The notes beneath the pieces are model-generated. The model did not search any database. It saw nothing but the letters and a program-made list of their open reading frames with translations, and was not told the origin of the DNA. This document shows positions 35,323 through 42,038 of a stretch of DNA of 64,000 nucleotides, piece after piece. Positions within the stretch are counted from its first letter, which is position 1. Each line of letters opens with the position of its first letter. Made by a program: the position numbers and the translations under genes. The stretch comes from Lujinxingia vulgaris (GTDB taxonomy: Bacteria > Myxococcota_A > Bradymonadia > Bradymonadales > Bradymonadaceae): the NCBI RefSeq assembly GCF_007997015.1, contig NZ_VOSM01000005.1, forward strand, positions 62,001 to 126,000, read 5' to 3'.

Positions 35323-38112
35323 GTGGCGATCAACCGCAACAAAGTGCTCAACGCGGCTCAGAAACACATCCGCAAGGGCAACTGGGATAAGGCACTCAAG
35401 GAGTACTTGCTCCTGGCCGAAGACGATCCATCCGATCTGCGCACGCTGCTCAAGTGTGGCGACCTCTACGTCAAGCTTGAGCGCGTTGATGAGGCGCTCT
35501 CGGCTTACAAAACGGTGGCCGACCGCTACGCCCAGCAAGACATGTACGAGAAGGCCATCGCTGTCTACAAACAGGCCCAGCGCCTGGACGACAGCGACGT
35601 GGCCCTGCATCACGCCATCGGGGAGTGCTACTTCCGGTTGGGGCGTCTCAAAGACGCGGTGCGCTCCTTCCATCAAGCCCAGCGCATGTACAAAGAGCTG
35701 GGAGATGCCGATCGCCAGCGCCAGATGCTCGAGCAGATGGTGCGCATCGACCCCGAAGACGTGGGCCTGCGCATTCAGCTCGCCGAGCGCTACACCCGTG
35801 ACGGGCTCAACGCCCAGGCGGTCGAGGCCTTTACCTTCTGTGCCGGCAAGCTCGAGGCGGAGGGGCGCCACGATGAGCTTTTGCAGGTGCTTGAGCGCGT
35901 GCTCTTTTTGACGCCGCAGCGCCACGATCTGCGCAAGCAGGTGGTGCGCCTGCACCTGGAGCGACGCGATGAGCAGACAGCTCTGCAGCATCTTCAGATC
36001 CTCTTTCGGGAGACCCCGGAAGATGTGGAGACGCTGGAGCTTCTAAGCGACACCTTTGAGCGGCTCGGGCGCGGCGATAAGGCCGTGATGGTGGCGCTCT
36101 CGTTGCCGCCGCTCTACACGGCAGCAGGCCGACGCGCCGACGCCGAGAACGCCTGGCGGCGCATCGCTCGCCTCGATCCGAACAACGCCCAGGCCAGAGA
36201 GGCGCTGGGGCTCTCGCCATCGACCGAAGACAGCGGGGTGCTGGCCGACGCGCCCTCCACCGACGCGCTGCGCGCTCGCCAGAGCACGCCGCCTCCGGCC
36301 GACAACCTCGGCGGGGTGGAGTTCCTCGACGACGACATCGAGTTTCTGGACGACGACCTGGAGGTCGCGCTGGCGCCGGCGCAATCGGCCGCGCGCACCG
36401 CATCGCAACCCCAGGCGCCCCCGCGTCAGAGCGCGCCGCAGGCTTATCAGCCGGCCGCTCCGCAGCCGCCTGCTCCTCAACCACCGGCGCCGGTTGCCGA
36501 GTCGGTCGAAGCCTTTGTCGACATCACCAACGAGGTGGAGTTTCTTGACGATGGCACCTCCTCCGGGCTCATTGCGATCGAGGAGGTGGAGCCCGCGCCG
36601 GCCAGCGAGACCGAGATCCGGCAGATGCTCAGCGAGTGCCAGGTCTTCTTAAAGTACGGACTTTACGACAAGGCCGTCGCCGCCATTGAAGCCGCGCTGG
36701 AGCGCTCGCCACAGAGCGTGGTGGCCCACCAGCAGAAGTTGGATCTGGCGCGTGCCACCCGCGATCAGGCCGGTGCCTACCGCACGCTGATCACCCTGGC
36801 GGAGCTCACCGCCGAGACCCCGCTGCGGGCCTATGAGTTTTTGACCGAGGCGCTGGAGGTGGCTCCCAACCCGCAGGCGGTGCACGTGCGCGCGCAGGCG
36901 CTGGGCGTCGACCTCAACGCACCGCCTCCCACCGACGGCATCGCCGAGATCTCCATCGACGCCATCGAAGTGGTGGAGGTCAGCGACGAGCCGGGCACGA
37001 TGCAGGTCGACGTCGACGACATCGACGAATTTGTGAACGTGGAGCCCGAGCCCGTCTCCGACTCGCTGGAGTTTCTCGATGAGGCGGTCGTCGACTTCCT
37101 GCCCCCCTCCGAGGAGTTTGAGGCCGACGACGCGGTGCACGCCGCGCTGGAGACCCTGGATTCGGCCTTCGACGCCTTCGGCGATGCCCCTGAGAGCGGG
37201 CTTGCGCAGGCCACCGAGGCCGAGCCGCTTTCCCTCGGTGACATCGAGTCGATCGAGGAGATCGCCGACTTCGACGATATGGATGTGGCCGAGATCGGCA
37301 CGTTTGAGGGCGTCGAAGATGCCGGCCTGATGGACGGGTTGGACATCGCCTCCAGCGTGGTCTCCGACGAGGAGCTTGCCTTTGATACCGACGATGTCGT
37401 CGAGATGGATCTGGGCCAGGACGTCGGCGGTATCGACGAGATGGACTTCTCGGCCCTCGACGATGCCCCGGTGGGCGATGAGGCGCCCAGCGTCAACGCG
37501 CTCTTCGCCGACGTGGAGGCCGACGACATCTTCGACGATCTCTTCGGCGACATGTTCTCCGGCGGCGACGTCAACATCGGCGGCGACGACCCGATGGGCG
37601 AGATGGCCGAGATCGACTTCTTCATCCAGCAGGGGCTGACCGAGGAGGCCTCCGAGGCGATCAGCTCCTTTGAGGATCAGCATCCCAACCACCCGGGTCT
37701 GGCCAAACGGCGCGCGCAGCTGATGCAGGTGCGCGGCGGTCTGGGCGCAGCCGACAACCCCTTCGGCGCGCGCAGCCTCTCGCAGAAGTTCAATCCCAAC
37801 GCGGCCAACCCCACCGGCAAGGTCCCCGCGCCGAACTTCGGAGAGGTCGTCAACTCCAACCTGGAGCTGGGCGTGGCCTACCGCGAGATGGGACTTCTCA
37901 ACGAGGCTCTCGACGAGTTCCGTCAGGCCGCCGACGATCCGGACGCCCGCGACGCGGCCGCCTTCCAGATCGCGCTCTGCGAGCTGGAGCTGGGTCATAC
38001 CGACGACGCCCGCAACACCCTCACCGAGCTGCAGGCGCGCGAGGGGCTCAGCGCCGACATGCAACAGGCCGTCAAAGAGCAGCTCGAAGCAATGGAGCAG
38101 CAGGCGTCGTAA
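35323..38112 (+). CDS. Large TPR protein with acidic low-complexity middle
   Basis: A 929-residue soluble protein. The N-terminal third (about 10-290) is a run of tetratricopeptide repeats (KGNWDKALKEYLLLAEDDPS, then VDEALSAYKTVADRYAQ, MYEKAIAVYKQAQRL and more). The middle (about 310-770) is acidic and poorly structured, with repeated EFLDD motifs (three times) and Pro/Gln/Ala runs, broken by another helical-repeat block (about 425-530). The C terminus (about 760-929) has further TPR-like repeats. Start is GTG at 35323 behind AGGGA; a TTG seven codons upstream is less likely. Similar proteins are common in myxobacteria as scaffolds. No function can be assigned. The promoter of tRNA-Gly begins just after its stop codon. 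Confidence 0.85.
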   Translation: MAINRNKVLNAAQKHIRKGNWDKALKEYLLLAEDDPSDLRTLLKCGDLYVKLERVDEALSAYKTVADRYAQQDMYEKAIAVYKQAQRLDDSDVALHHAIGECYFRLGRLKDAVRSFHQAQRMYKELGDADRQRQMLEQMVRIDPEDVGLRIQLAERYTRDGLNAQAVEAFTFCAGKLEAEGRHDELLQVLERVLFLTPQRHDLRKQVVRLHLERRDEQTALQHLQILFRETPEDVETLELLSDTFERLGRGDKAVMVALSLPPLYTAAGRRADAENAWRRIARLDPNNAQAREALGLSPSTEDSGVLADAPSTDALRARQSTPPPADNLGGVEFLDDDIEFLDDDLEVALAPAQSAARTASQPQAPPRQSAPQAYQPAAPQPPAPQPPAPVAESVEAFVDITNEVEFLDDGTSSGLIAIEEVEPAPASETEIRQMLSECQVFLKYGLYDKAVAAIEAALERSPQSVVAHQQKLDLARATRDQAGAYRTLITLAELTAETPLRAYEFLTEALEVAPNPQAVHVRAQALGVDLNAPPPTDGIAEISIDAIEVVEVSDEPGTMQVDVDDIDEFVNVEPEPVSDSLEFLDEAVVDFLPPSEEFEADDAVHAALETLDSAFDAFGDAPESGLAQATEAEPLSLGDIESIEEIADFDDMDVAEIGTFEGVEDAGLMDGLDIASSVVSDEELAFDTDDVVEMDLGQDVGGIDEMDFSALDDAPVGDEAPSVNALFADVEADDIFDDLFGDMFSGGDVNIGGDDPMGEMAEIDFFIQQGLTEEASEAISSFEDQHPNHPGLAKRRAQLMQVRGGLGAADNPFGARSLSQKFNPNAANPTGKVPAPNFGEVVNSNLELGVAYREMGLLNEALDEFRQAADDPDARDAAAFQIALCELELGHTDDARNTLTELQAREGLSADMQQAVKEQLEAMEQQAS

Positions 38113-38128
38113 AGCGCGCACTTTAGGC

Positions 38129-38156
38129 TTGACGCTTCTGCGCAACTGCCTAAGCT
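38129..38156 (+). promoter_or_regulatory. Candidate promoter of tRNA-Gly
   Basis: TTGACG (38129-38134) and TAAGCT (38151-38156) are 16 bases apart. The expected transcript start would be a few bases before the tRNA at 38170. This is the only fair match in the 57-base gap. Confidence 0.5.
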
Positions 38157-38169
38157 AATCGAACCCTCT

Positions 38170-38241
38170 GCGGGTGTAACTCAGCGGTAGAGTGTCAGCT
38201 TCCCAAGCTGAAGGTCGTGGGTTCAAATCCCATCACCCGCT
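38170..38241 (+). tRNA. tRNA-Gly (anticodon CCC)
   Basis: A 72-nucleotide tRNA cloverleaf. The acceptor stem GCGGGTG pairs with CACCCGC, the anticodon stem is TCAGC/GCTGA and the loop TTCCCAA gives anticodon CCC. The T arm holds the usual GGTTCAAATCC, and the D arm has TAACTCAGCGGTAGAG. The 3' CCA is not encoded. It reads GGG codons, which are frequent in the gene block at 44.8-48.5 kb. It is followed at once by a strong bidirectional terminator. Confidence 0.95.
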
Positions 38242-38256
38242 TCATGCAGAGCATCA

Positions 38257-38290
38257 AAAAACCCCGACGCCACACGGCGTCGGGGTTTTT
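38257..38290. terminator. Bidirectional terminator between tRNA-Gly and the M23 peptidase gene
   Basis: A perfect 15-bp inverted repeat (AAAAACCCCGACGCC at 38257-38271, GGCGTCGGGGTTTTT at 38276-38290) with a 4-base loop. It has Ts on the correct side in both directions, so it can end the tRNA transcript on the plus strand and the peptidase transcript on the minus strand. Confidence 0.95.
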
Positions 38291-38314
38291 CGTTCAGGGA
38301 GCTTTTCGGCGCGC

Positions 38315-39751
38315 TCAGGCGACGCGGCGCATGCGCCGCCTGGCCAAAAGCCCGGCCATCAGCAGCAGCATCAGCGCGGAGGAGCCTCCGGAGTCGGTGG
38401 AGGAGCAGCCCACGCAGGAGTTCTCCTCCAGCATGCGATCTTCCGAGGCGACGCCGGAGTCGGGGGCGTCGCCGGCGTCGGGCTGCGGGCCGGCGTCGGC
38501 GACGTCGGTGCCGCTGTCGCCCTGCCCCGCGTCATGCTCACCGGTATCGGGTTGACCCGCGTCGGGCTCACCGGCGTCGACTTCGGGCTCTTCGACGCCG
38601 CGGCGCGTCAGCCGCAACGCGTCGGCCACGAACTGCAGGCGATCCGCGAAGGCCTCGCCGCTGTTATCATAGATCTCGAGGCGTTCGCCGCTCTCCCCGC
38701 TCAAGCGAAACGTGCCGAGCGAGGTCCACCCGCTGGCCGCGCCCTGGTCGACGCGAAGATCGTGCTGCTGACCATCGGCAAAGAGGCTGTAGCGCGCACG
38801 CGCGCTGCTGGCGATGCTGTCCTCAATGTAGACCTCCAGCTCGTAGTCGCCGGGCTCTTCCACGTGCAGGCTCCAGCGGGCGTAGCCATCGGGGTCAGGG
38901 GCCTCCCAGGCGTAGGTCCAGTTGAGGCTTCCGCCGTGGCCGACGTTTTCGGTGCGCCAGGTGCCGACGTTGCCCAGAAGTTGAAAACAGGCGTCGTCGT
39001 TGTCGATCAGCCCGCCCTCGGCGCCAATGAGGCCGCAGGGCTCGGCGGGCTGCCCGATCAGATCCTGGTAAGAGGTCACCAGCGACATGTAGGTGGGGAT
39101 GTACACCTGACCATGTGGGCTGACGTTGCGGCGGATGTCGTAGTGCAGGTGGATGGTGGTGGGCGTGCCGCCAAAGGCGTTGGAGACCAGCCCCAGCCGG
39201 TCGCCGGCGGCCACGGTATCGCCCACGGAGACGGCGAGTGTGCCCGGGTCCATGTGCAGGTAGCGGTGCTGGGTGCCGTCGGCGGTCATCAGGTTGACCG
39301 AGTAGGTGCCGATGTTGGTGATGGTGCCGGCCTCGGCGGCGACGGTCCAGTGGGTCTTGTTGTCGCAGGTGGCCGCGCGAATGTCCTGGCCCTGGTGGCC
39401 CTGCCCGCCGGGGCAGAGGGGCATGTCCCAGGTTCGGGTCTCGCAATAGTTATCCCACCAGGGGTAGCTGTAGTTGCCCGAGTCGCACTGGCCGCCGCCG
39501 GGGCCGTTCATGCCCCCGTGCCCCCAGACCTGGGAGTTGGGGTAGGCCGGAGCCTGCTCGATGGGGAAACGCATCCCGGGCACATAGACCGTGTAGTCGA
39601 CGCGCCCGGTGCCGCTGCCGGCGACGAGCTGGCCGGGGGGCTGGTAGGTGAACTCTTCGGCCTGGGCGGGCGCCGCGAGCAGGAGGGCGCCCAGGGCGAA
39701 GACCGCGCCAGATGCGAACTTCTCGAAGGTTTTCAACGTCGTCGTCTTCAT
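38315..39751 (-). CDS. Secreted M23 metallopeptidase with MYXO-CTERM-type sorting tail
   Basis: A 478-residue exported protein. It has a signal peptide (about 1-31, ending AQA), an M23/LytM-type peptidase domain (about 55-230) with GHQGQDIR and HLHYDIR as metal and catalytic motifs, and a beta-rich domain (about 260-385, YELEVYIEDSIAS) that resembles golvesin-type carbohydrate-binding modules. A linker of Asp/Ala/Gly/Glu/Pro repeats (about 390-440) follows. The tail has CVGCSS, a membrane stretch and an Arg cluster (LLARRRMRR), the layout of MYXO-CTERM sorting signals. It probably cuts peptidoglycan or another peptide substrate at the cell surface. Its ATG overlaps the stop of the upstream lipoprotein gene by four bases. 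Confidence 0.88.
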   Translation of the reverse strand: MKTTTLKTFEKFASGAVFALGALLLAAPAQAEEFTYQPPGQLVAGSGTGRVDYTVYVPGMRFPIEQAPAYPNSQVWGHGGMNGPGGGQCDSGNYSYPWWDNYCETRTWDMPLCPGGQGHQGQDIRAATCDNKTHWTVAAEAGTITNIGTYSVNLMTADGTQHRYLHMDPGTLAVSVGDTVAAGDRLGLVSNAFGGTPTTIHLHYDIRRNVSPHGQVYIPTYMSLVTSYQDLIGQPAEPCGLIGAEGGLIDNDDACFQLLGNVGTWRTENVGHGGSLNWTYAWEAPDPDGYARWSLHVEEPGDYELEVYIEDSIASSARARYSLFADGQQHDLRVDQGAASGWTSLGTFRLSGESGERLEIYDNSGEAFADRLQFVADALRLTRRGVEEPEVDAGEPDAGQPDTGEHDAGQGDSGTDVADAGPQPDAGDAPDSGVASEDRMLEENSCVGCSSTDSGGSSALMLLLMAGLLARRRMRRVA

Positions 39752-40398
39752 CGCGTGGCCTCCGCGCTCAGCACCTTCAGCCCTTCGACCAGCTCCCAGG
39801 CGAACGCATCTTCGGCGCAGCGCGGGTTGGTGTGCGGGTTTTGGCAGTCGATATCCAGCGCATAGGCCACGCCGAAGCTCTGAAAGCTCACCGTGACGAT
39901 GGCGTGGGTGCGACTTAAGACGGGGCGACCGGCCTGCGCGTCGGGTTTTTCTTTGGCGCCGCTCCCCGGGAGGCTGTGCTGCGCGTTGGTGCCGTGGATC
40001 ACAACCCCGAAGTCCTCGCCGCGCATCGAGGCGCCGTACCAGGTGGGGCCGGTGGTCAGCTGCAGGGTGCCCAAAAGGGCATCATCGTCGGGCAAGAGCA
40101 CCGGGACCGGCGACGCCTCGGCGAGCTTCAGCGCGTCGTCGGAGACGCGGTTCGGGGAGAGGCGTTCGGCCTGGTCTGCGGCCTCCCAGTCGGGCTCGAT
40201 GATTTTGACTGACGCGGCGGCGGCATCATCGCCGCTCGGAGCGGAGCGCTCCAACGTCACCAGGGGTTGGGAGGCTGAGCGTTGCGCGTCGGCGGGAGGC
40301 TCGGGCTCAGCGCAGGCCACGCTCATGGCGAGGGCGCTGAGTACGCCGAGCGAGGCGCATCGCAGGCAAAAGCGGCGAGTGGGGGTAGCAACATCCAT
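39748..40398 (-). CDS. Lipoprotein partner of the M23 peptidase
   Basis: A 216-residue predicted lipoprotein. The N-terminal region is basic (TRRF) and then hydrophobic, ending in a lipobox SVAC with Cys29. The C-terminal part has a beta-rich look (VVIHGTNAQHSLPGSG, then AIVTVSFQSFGVAYALDIDC) and two cysteines near the end (in DIDCQNPHTNPRCAE) that may pair. I recognise no family. It is first in a two-gene operon with the M23 peptidase, with a four-base ATGA overlap. This tight link suggests a joint role, perhaps as inhibitor, chaperone or substrate adaptor; that is inference. GGGAG precedes its ATG. Confidence 0.78.
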   Translation of the reverse strand: MDVATPTRRFCLRCASLGVLSALAMSVACAEPEPPADAQRSASQPLVTLERSAPSGDDAAAASVKIIEPDWEAADQAERLSPNRVSDDALKLAEASPVPVLLPDDDALLGTLQLTTGPTWYGASMRGEDFGVVIHGTNAQHSLPGSGAKEKPDAQAGRPVLSRTHAIVTVSFQSFGVAYALDIDCQNPHTNPRCAEDAFAWELVEGLKVLSAEATR

Positions 40399-40585
40399 AC
40401 AAACTCCCGGGTGGGGTGCCGGCGGGGTATTTAGCGGGGTGGAGCAGCGAGGTCGGCCGGAGCGTTTTAATACAAAGCAGCGCCAGAGGTGTATCGGAGT
40501 GGTGGGTGCAACACCTCACATACCATCAACCTGGGAGCTTTAGCAGATTTCTTAAAGATCCAAATTTAGCAGGGCACCTTTTATC

Positions 40586-40888
40586 TCAGATTCCAGAGAG
40601 CTTGATGCGCTTCTCGCCAAAGGTGGCGAACATCTCAATATCCCCCCCCAGGGCCTCCACATATCGTCGAAGAGTCGAGAGCAAGAAATCGTCTCGGTTC
40701 TCAATATGAGACACCTGCGCCTGCGCCATCTCCAGGCGGTCTGCCAACTCCTGCTGTGTCAGCCCTATCTCTTTGCGGAGTGCTTTGAGGTTCAACTCCA
40801 TGACGGCCGCAAGGGCCTCTTGACGAATCTCCTTGAGTTCGTCGTCGGTGAAGTGCTCACGGTCGAGTTCTTCCAAAGTGCGGATCAT
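40586..40888 (-). CDS. HigA-type antitoxin, Xre helix-turn-helix
   Basis: A 100-residue protein with an Xre-type helix-turn-helix at about 35-90: ALRKEIGLTQQELADRLE, then AQVSHIENR and LSTLRRYVEALGG. It fits the antitoxin of HigBA-like modules in which the toxin gene comes first. Such antitoxins neutralise the toxin and repress their own operon. Its ATG overlaps the stop of the toxin gene by four bases (ATGA). The base composition, with more A and T, differs from most of the window and suggests acquisition by transfer. Confidence 0.9.
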   Translation of the reverse strand: MIRTLEELDREHFTDDELKEIRQEALAAVMELNLKALRKEIGLTQQELADRLEMAQAQVSHIENRDDFLLSTLRRYVEALGGDIEMFATFGEKRIKLSGI

Positions 40889-41226
40889 GGCGTCTCCTGT
40901 TGAAAATCCTCCCAGATCTTCTCTGCGAGGGAGATGAGTTGCTCGTAGAAGCGTTTGCTTCCGGCCTTTGTTGCCCCGATGAGCAAAAGGGCGTTTCGCG
41001 TGGGATCAAACCCGTAGACCACGCGAATCTGCGTACCTTTGGCCTTGACGCGTAACTCGCGAAGAGGGTGCGAGGTGTTCTTCAACGATGAAGAATAAGG
41101 AAAGGGCAATGTGACCCCCATCTGCTCCAACATCCCGACGACGCGACGGACAGCCTTTTTCTCGGTGGCGTCCAGGCTACCAAACCACTCGCTGTACTCA
41201 TCGGTGACAAGAATCTGGGTCTTCAT
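40885..41226 (-). CDS. HigB/RelE-type toxin
   Basis: A 113-residue protein of the RelE/ParE superfamily, HigB-like. Typical segments are EWFGSLDATEKKAVRRVVGML near the start, PLRELRVKAKGTQIRVVYGF in the middle and ALLLIGATKAGSKRFYEQLI near the end. Family members cut mRNA on the ribosome. The ATG at 41226 was chosen over one six codons upstream because CGGAG lies five bases before it. It is the first gene of the toxin-antitoxin pair. A promoter and a palindromic operator lie directly upstream. Confidence 0.88.
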   Translation of the reverse strand: MKTQILVTDEYSEWFGSLDATEKKAVRRVVGMLEQMGVTLPFPYSSSLKNTSHPLRELRVKAKGTQIRVVYGFDPTRNALLLIGATKAGSKRFYEQLISLAEKIWEDFQQETP

Positions 41227-41257
41227 GCGTCTCCGTGGTTTCAACGTGCCAACAGAA

Positions 41258-41277
41258 ATATAATTCCAGAGTTATAT
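41258..41277. promoter_or_regulatory. Likely operator and promoter of the toxin-antitoxin operon
   Basis: ATATAA (41258-41263) and TTATAT (41272-41277) form an inverted repeat with an 8-base centre in an AT-rich stretch 32 bases upstream of the toxin start. On the minus strand TTGCTC and TATAAC lie about 18 bases apart, so the palindrome covers the -10 region. This is where an Xre-type antitoxin would be expected to bind. Binding itself is inferred. Confidence 0.55.
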
Positions 41278-41403
41278 AAAATCAATATTCTATCGAGCAA
41301 CCTACGCGAACGTTGGTCCTGATGTTCGTCGCGCAAGGTGAGTGGTGCCAGATCCGACGCTGACGTGGCCCATCGGACGGCCCTCCTCCTTGCCAGATCG
41401 GGC

Positions 41404-41676
41404 TTAAAACTCCTCGCCCAACGCGACACGCGCTCTGCGACCGCCGTCAGCGAGTATGGGGCAGCGGTAGCCAGCCTTGACGAGCCTCAGTCGGGATTCA
41501 TCGGGGATCACGTAGGTGGCATAGTCGGCATAAAACTCCAGGGCGTCGACGAGCTCGTGGATCGTGGTGTTGAGGTCATCGGCCAGCTCGTCGTAGGCGC
41601 GGCGGGCGGCGTCACGCTCCAGGCGGGCGAGCTCCAGGTGGCCGAGCGGGCCGGGGCGCAGATGTCTCTGGCACAT
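41404..41676 (-). CDS. Small phage-type hypothetical protein
   Basis: A 90-residue protein. A charged helix (about 18-35) is followed by TTIHELVDALEFYADYATY and a C-terminal PILADGGRRARVALGEE. The combination of an ALEFYAD helix and a DGGxRAR end is common in short hypothetical proteins of tailed phages and prophages. No function is known. A GGAGGG lies ten bases before the ATG, a little far. No other phage gene is visible near it, so it may be a remnant or a stand-alone gene. It supports the view that 38.3-42 kb is an accessory stretch. Confidence 0.5.
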   Translation of the reverse strand: MCQRHLRPGPLGHLELARLERDAARRAYDELADDLNTTIHELVDALEFYADYATYVIPDESRLRLVKAGYRCPILADGGRRARVALGEEF

Positions 41677-41731
41677 GCGTGTGGCGCCCTCCCCTCGTGG
41701 AGCTGTGCTCGTCGTTTATCAATGTCGGCGC

Positions 41732-41913
41732 CGGGGGTGATCGAGGGGTCAGACTGAGGGTCGAGTCCCAACCCGAGGGGTGGTGGAGGGGTCAGGCTGA
41801 GGGTCGAGTCCCAACCCGAGGGGTGGTGGAGGAGTCCGGCTGGGGGTCGAGTCCCAACCCGAGGGGTGATCGAGGGGGCCGGCTGAGGGTCGAGTCCCGA
41901 CCGGAGGGGTGGA
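41732..41913. repeat. 43-bp tandem repeat, about four copies
   Basis: A direct repeat with an exact 43-base period. The anchor TCGAGTCCC recurs at 41761, 41804, 41847 and 41890, and a partial copy precedes the first. The copies differ by a few bases (for example TGGTGGAG against TGATCGAG). Each contains GGGTCGAGTCCCAACCCGAG or a close form. There are no spacers, so it is not CRISPR. It lies in a 362-base gap without genes (41677-42038), between a small phage-type gene and the end of the HflX fusion gene. Confidence 0.92.
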
Positions 41914-41918
41914 TCATG

Positions 41919-41951
41919 CCCCCGAATGAGGGATAACCCCTCATTCGGGGG
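41919..41951. terminator. Perfect 14-bp hairpin after the 43-bp repeat array
   Basis: CCCCCGAATGAGGG (41919-41932) pairs perfectly with CCCTCATTCGGGGG (41938-41951) around a 5-base loop. It lies at the right end of the 43-bp array, 88 bases beyond the stop codon of the HflX fusion gene on the minus strand. There is no T-tract, so it may end or stabilise that transcript but is not a textbook terminator. Confidence 0.55.
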
Positions 41952-42038
41952 TGGTGATCTGGGGTCAGGCCGCGGGTGAGGTGAGGCCCGGGGGGATGAA
42001 GGTGGGGTGAGCGCGGAGGTCGGGCCGCAGCAGGCGTC

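Noticed and set aside
41732-41913. Possible CRISPR array
   Set aside because: The units are contiguous with no unique spacers and no cas genes are nearby; the same holds for 60303-60613.
38170-42038. Integrated element using tRNA-Gly as attachment site
   Set aside because: No integrase gene and no second copy of the tRNA 3' end is visible, although the gene content to the right looks accessory.
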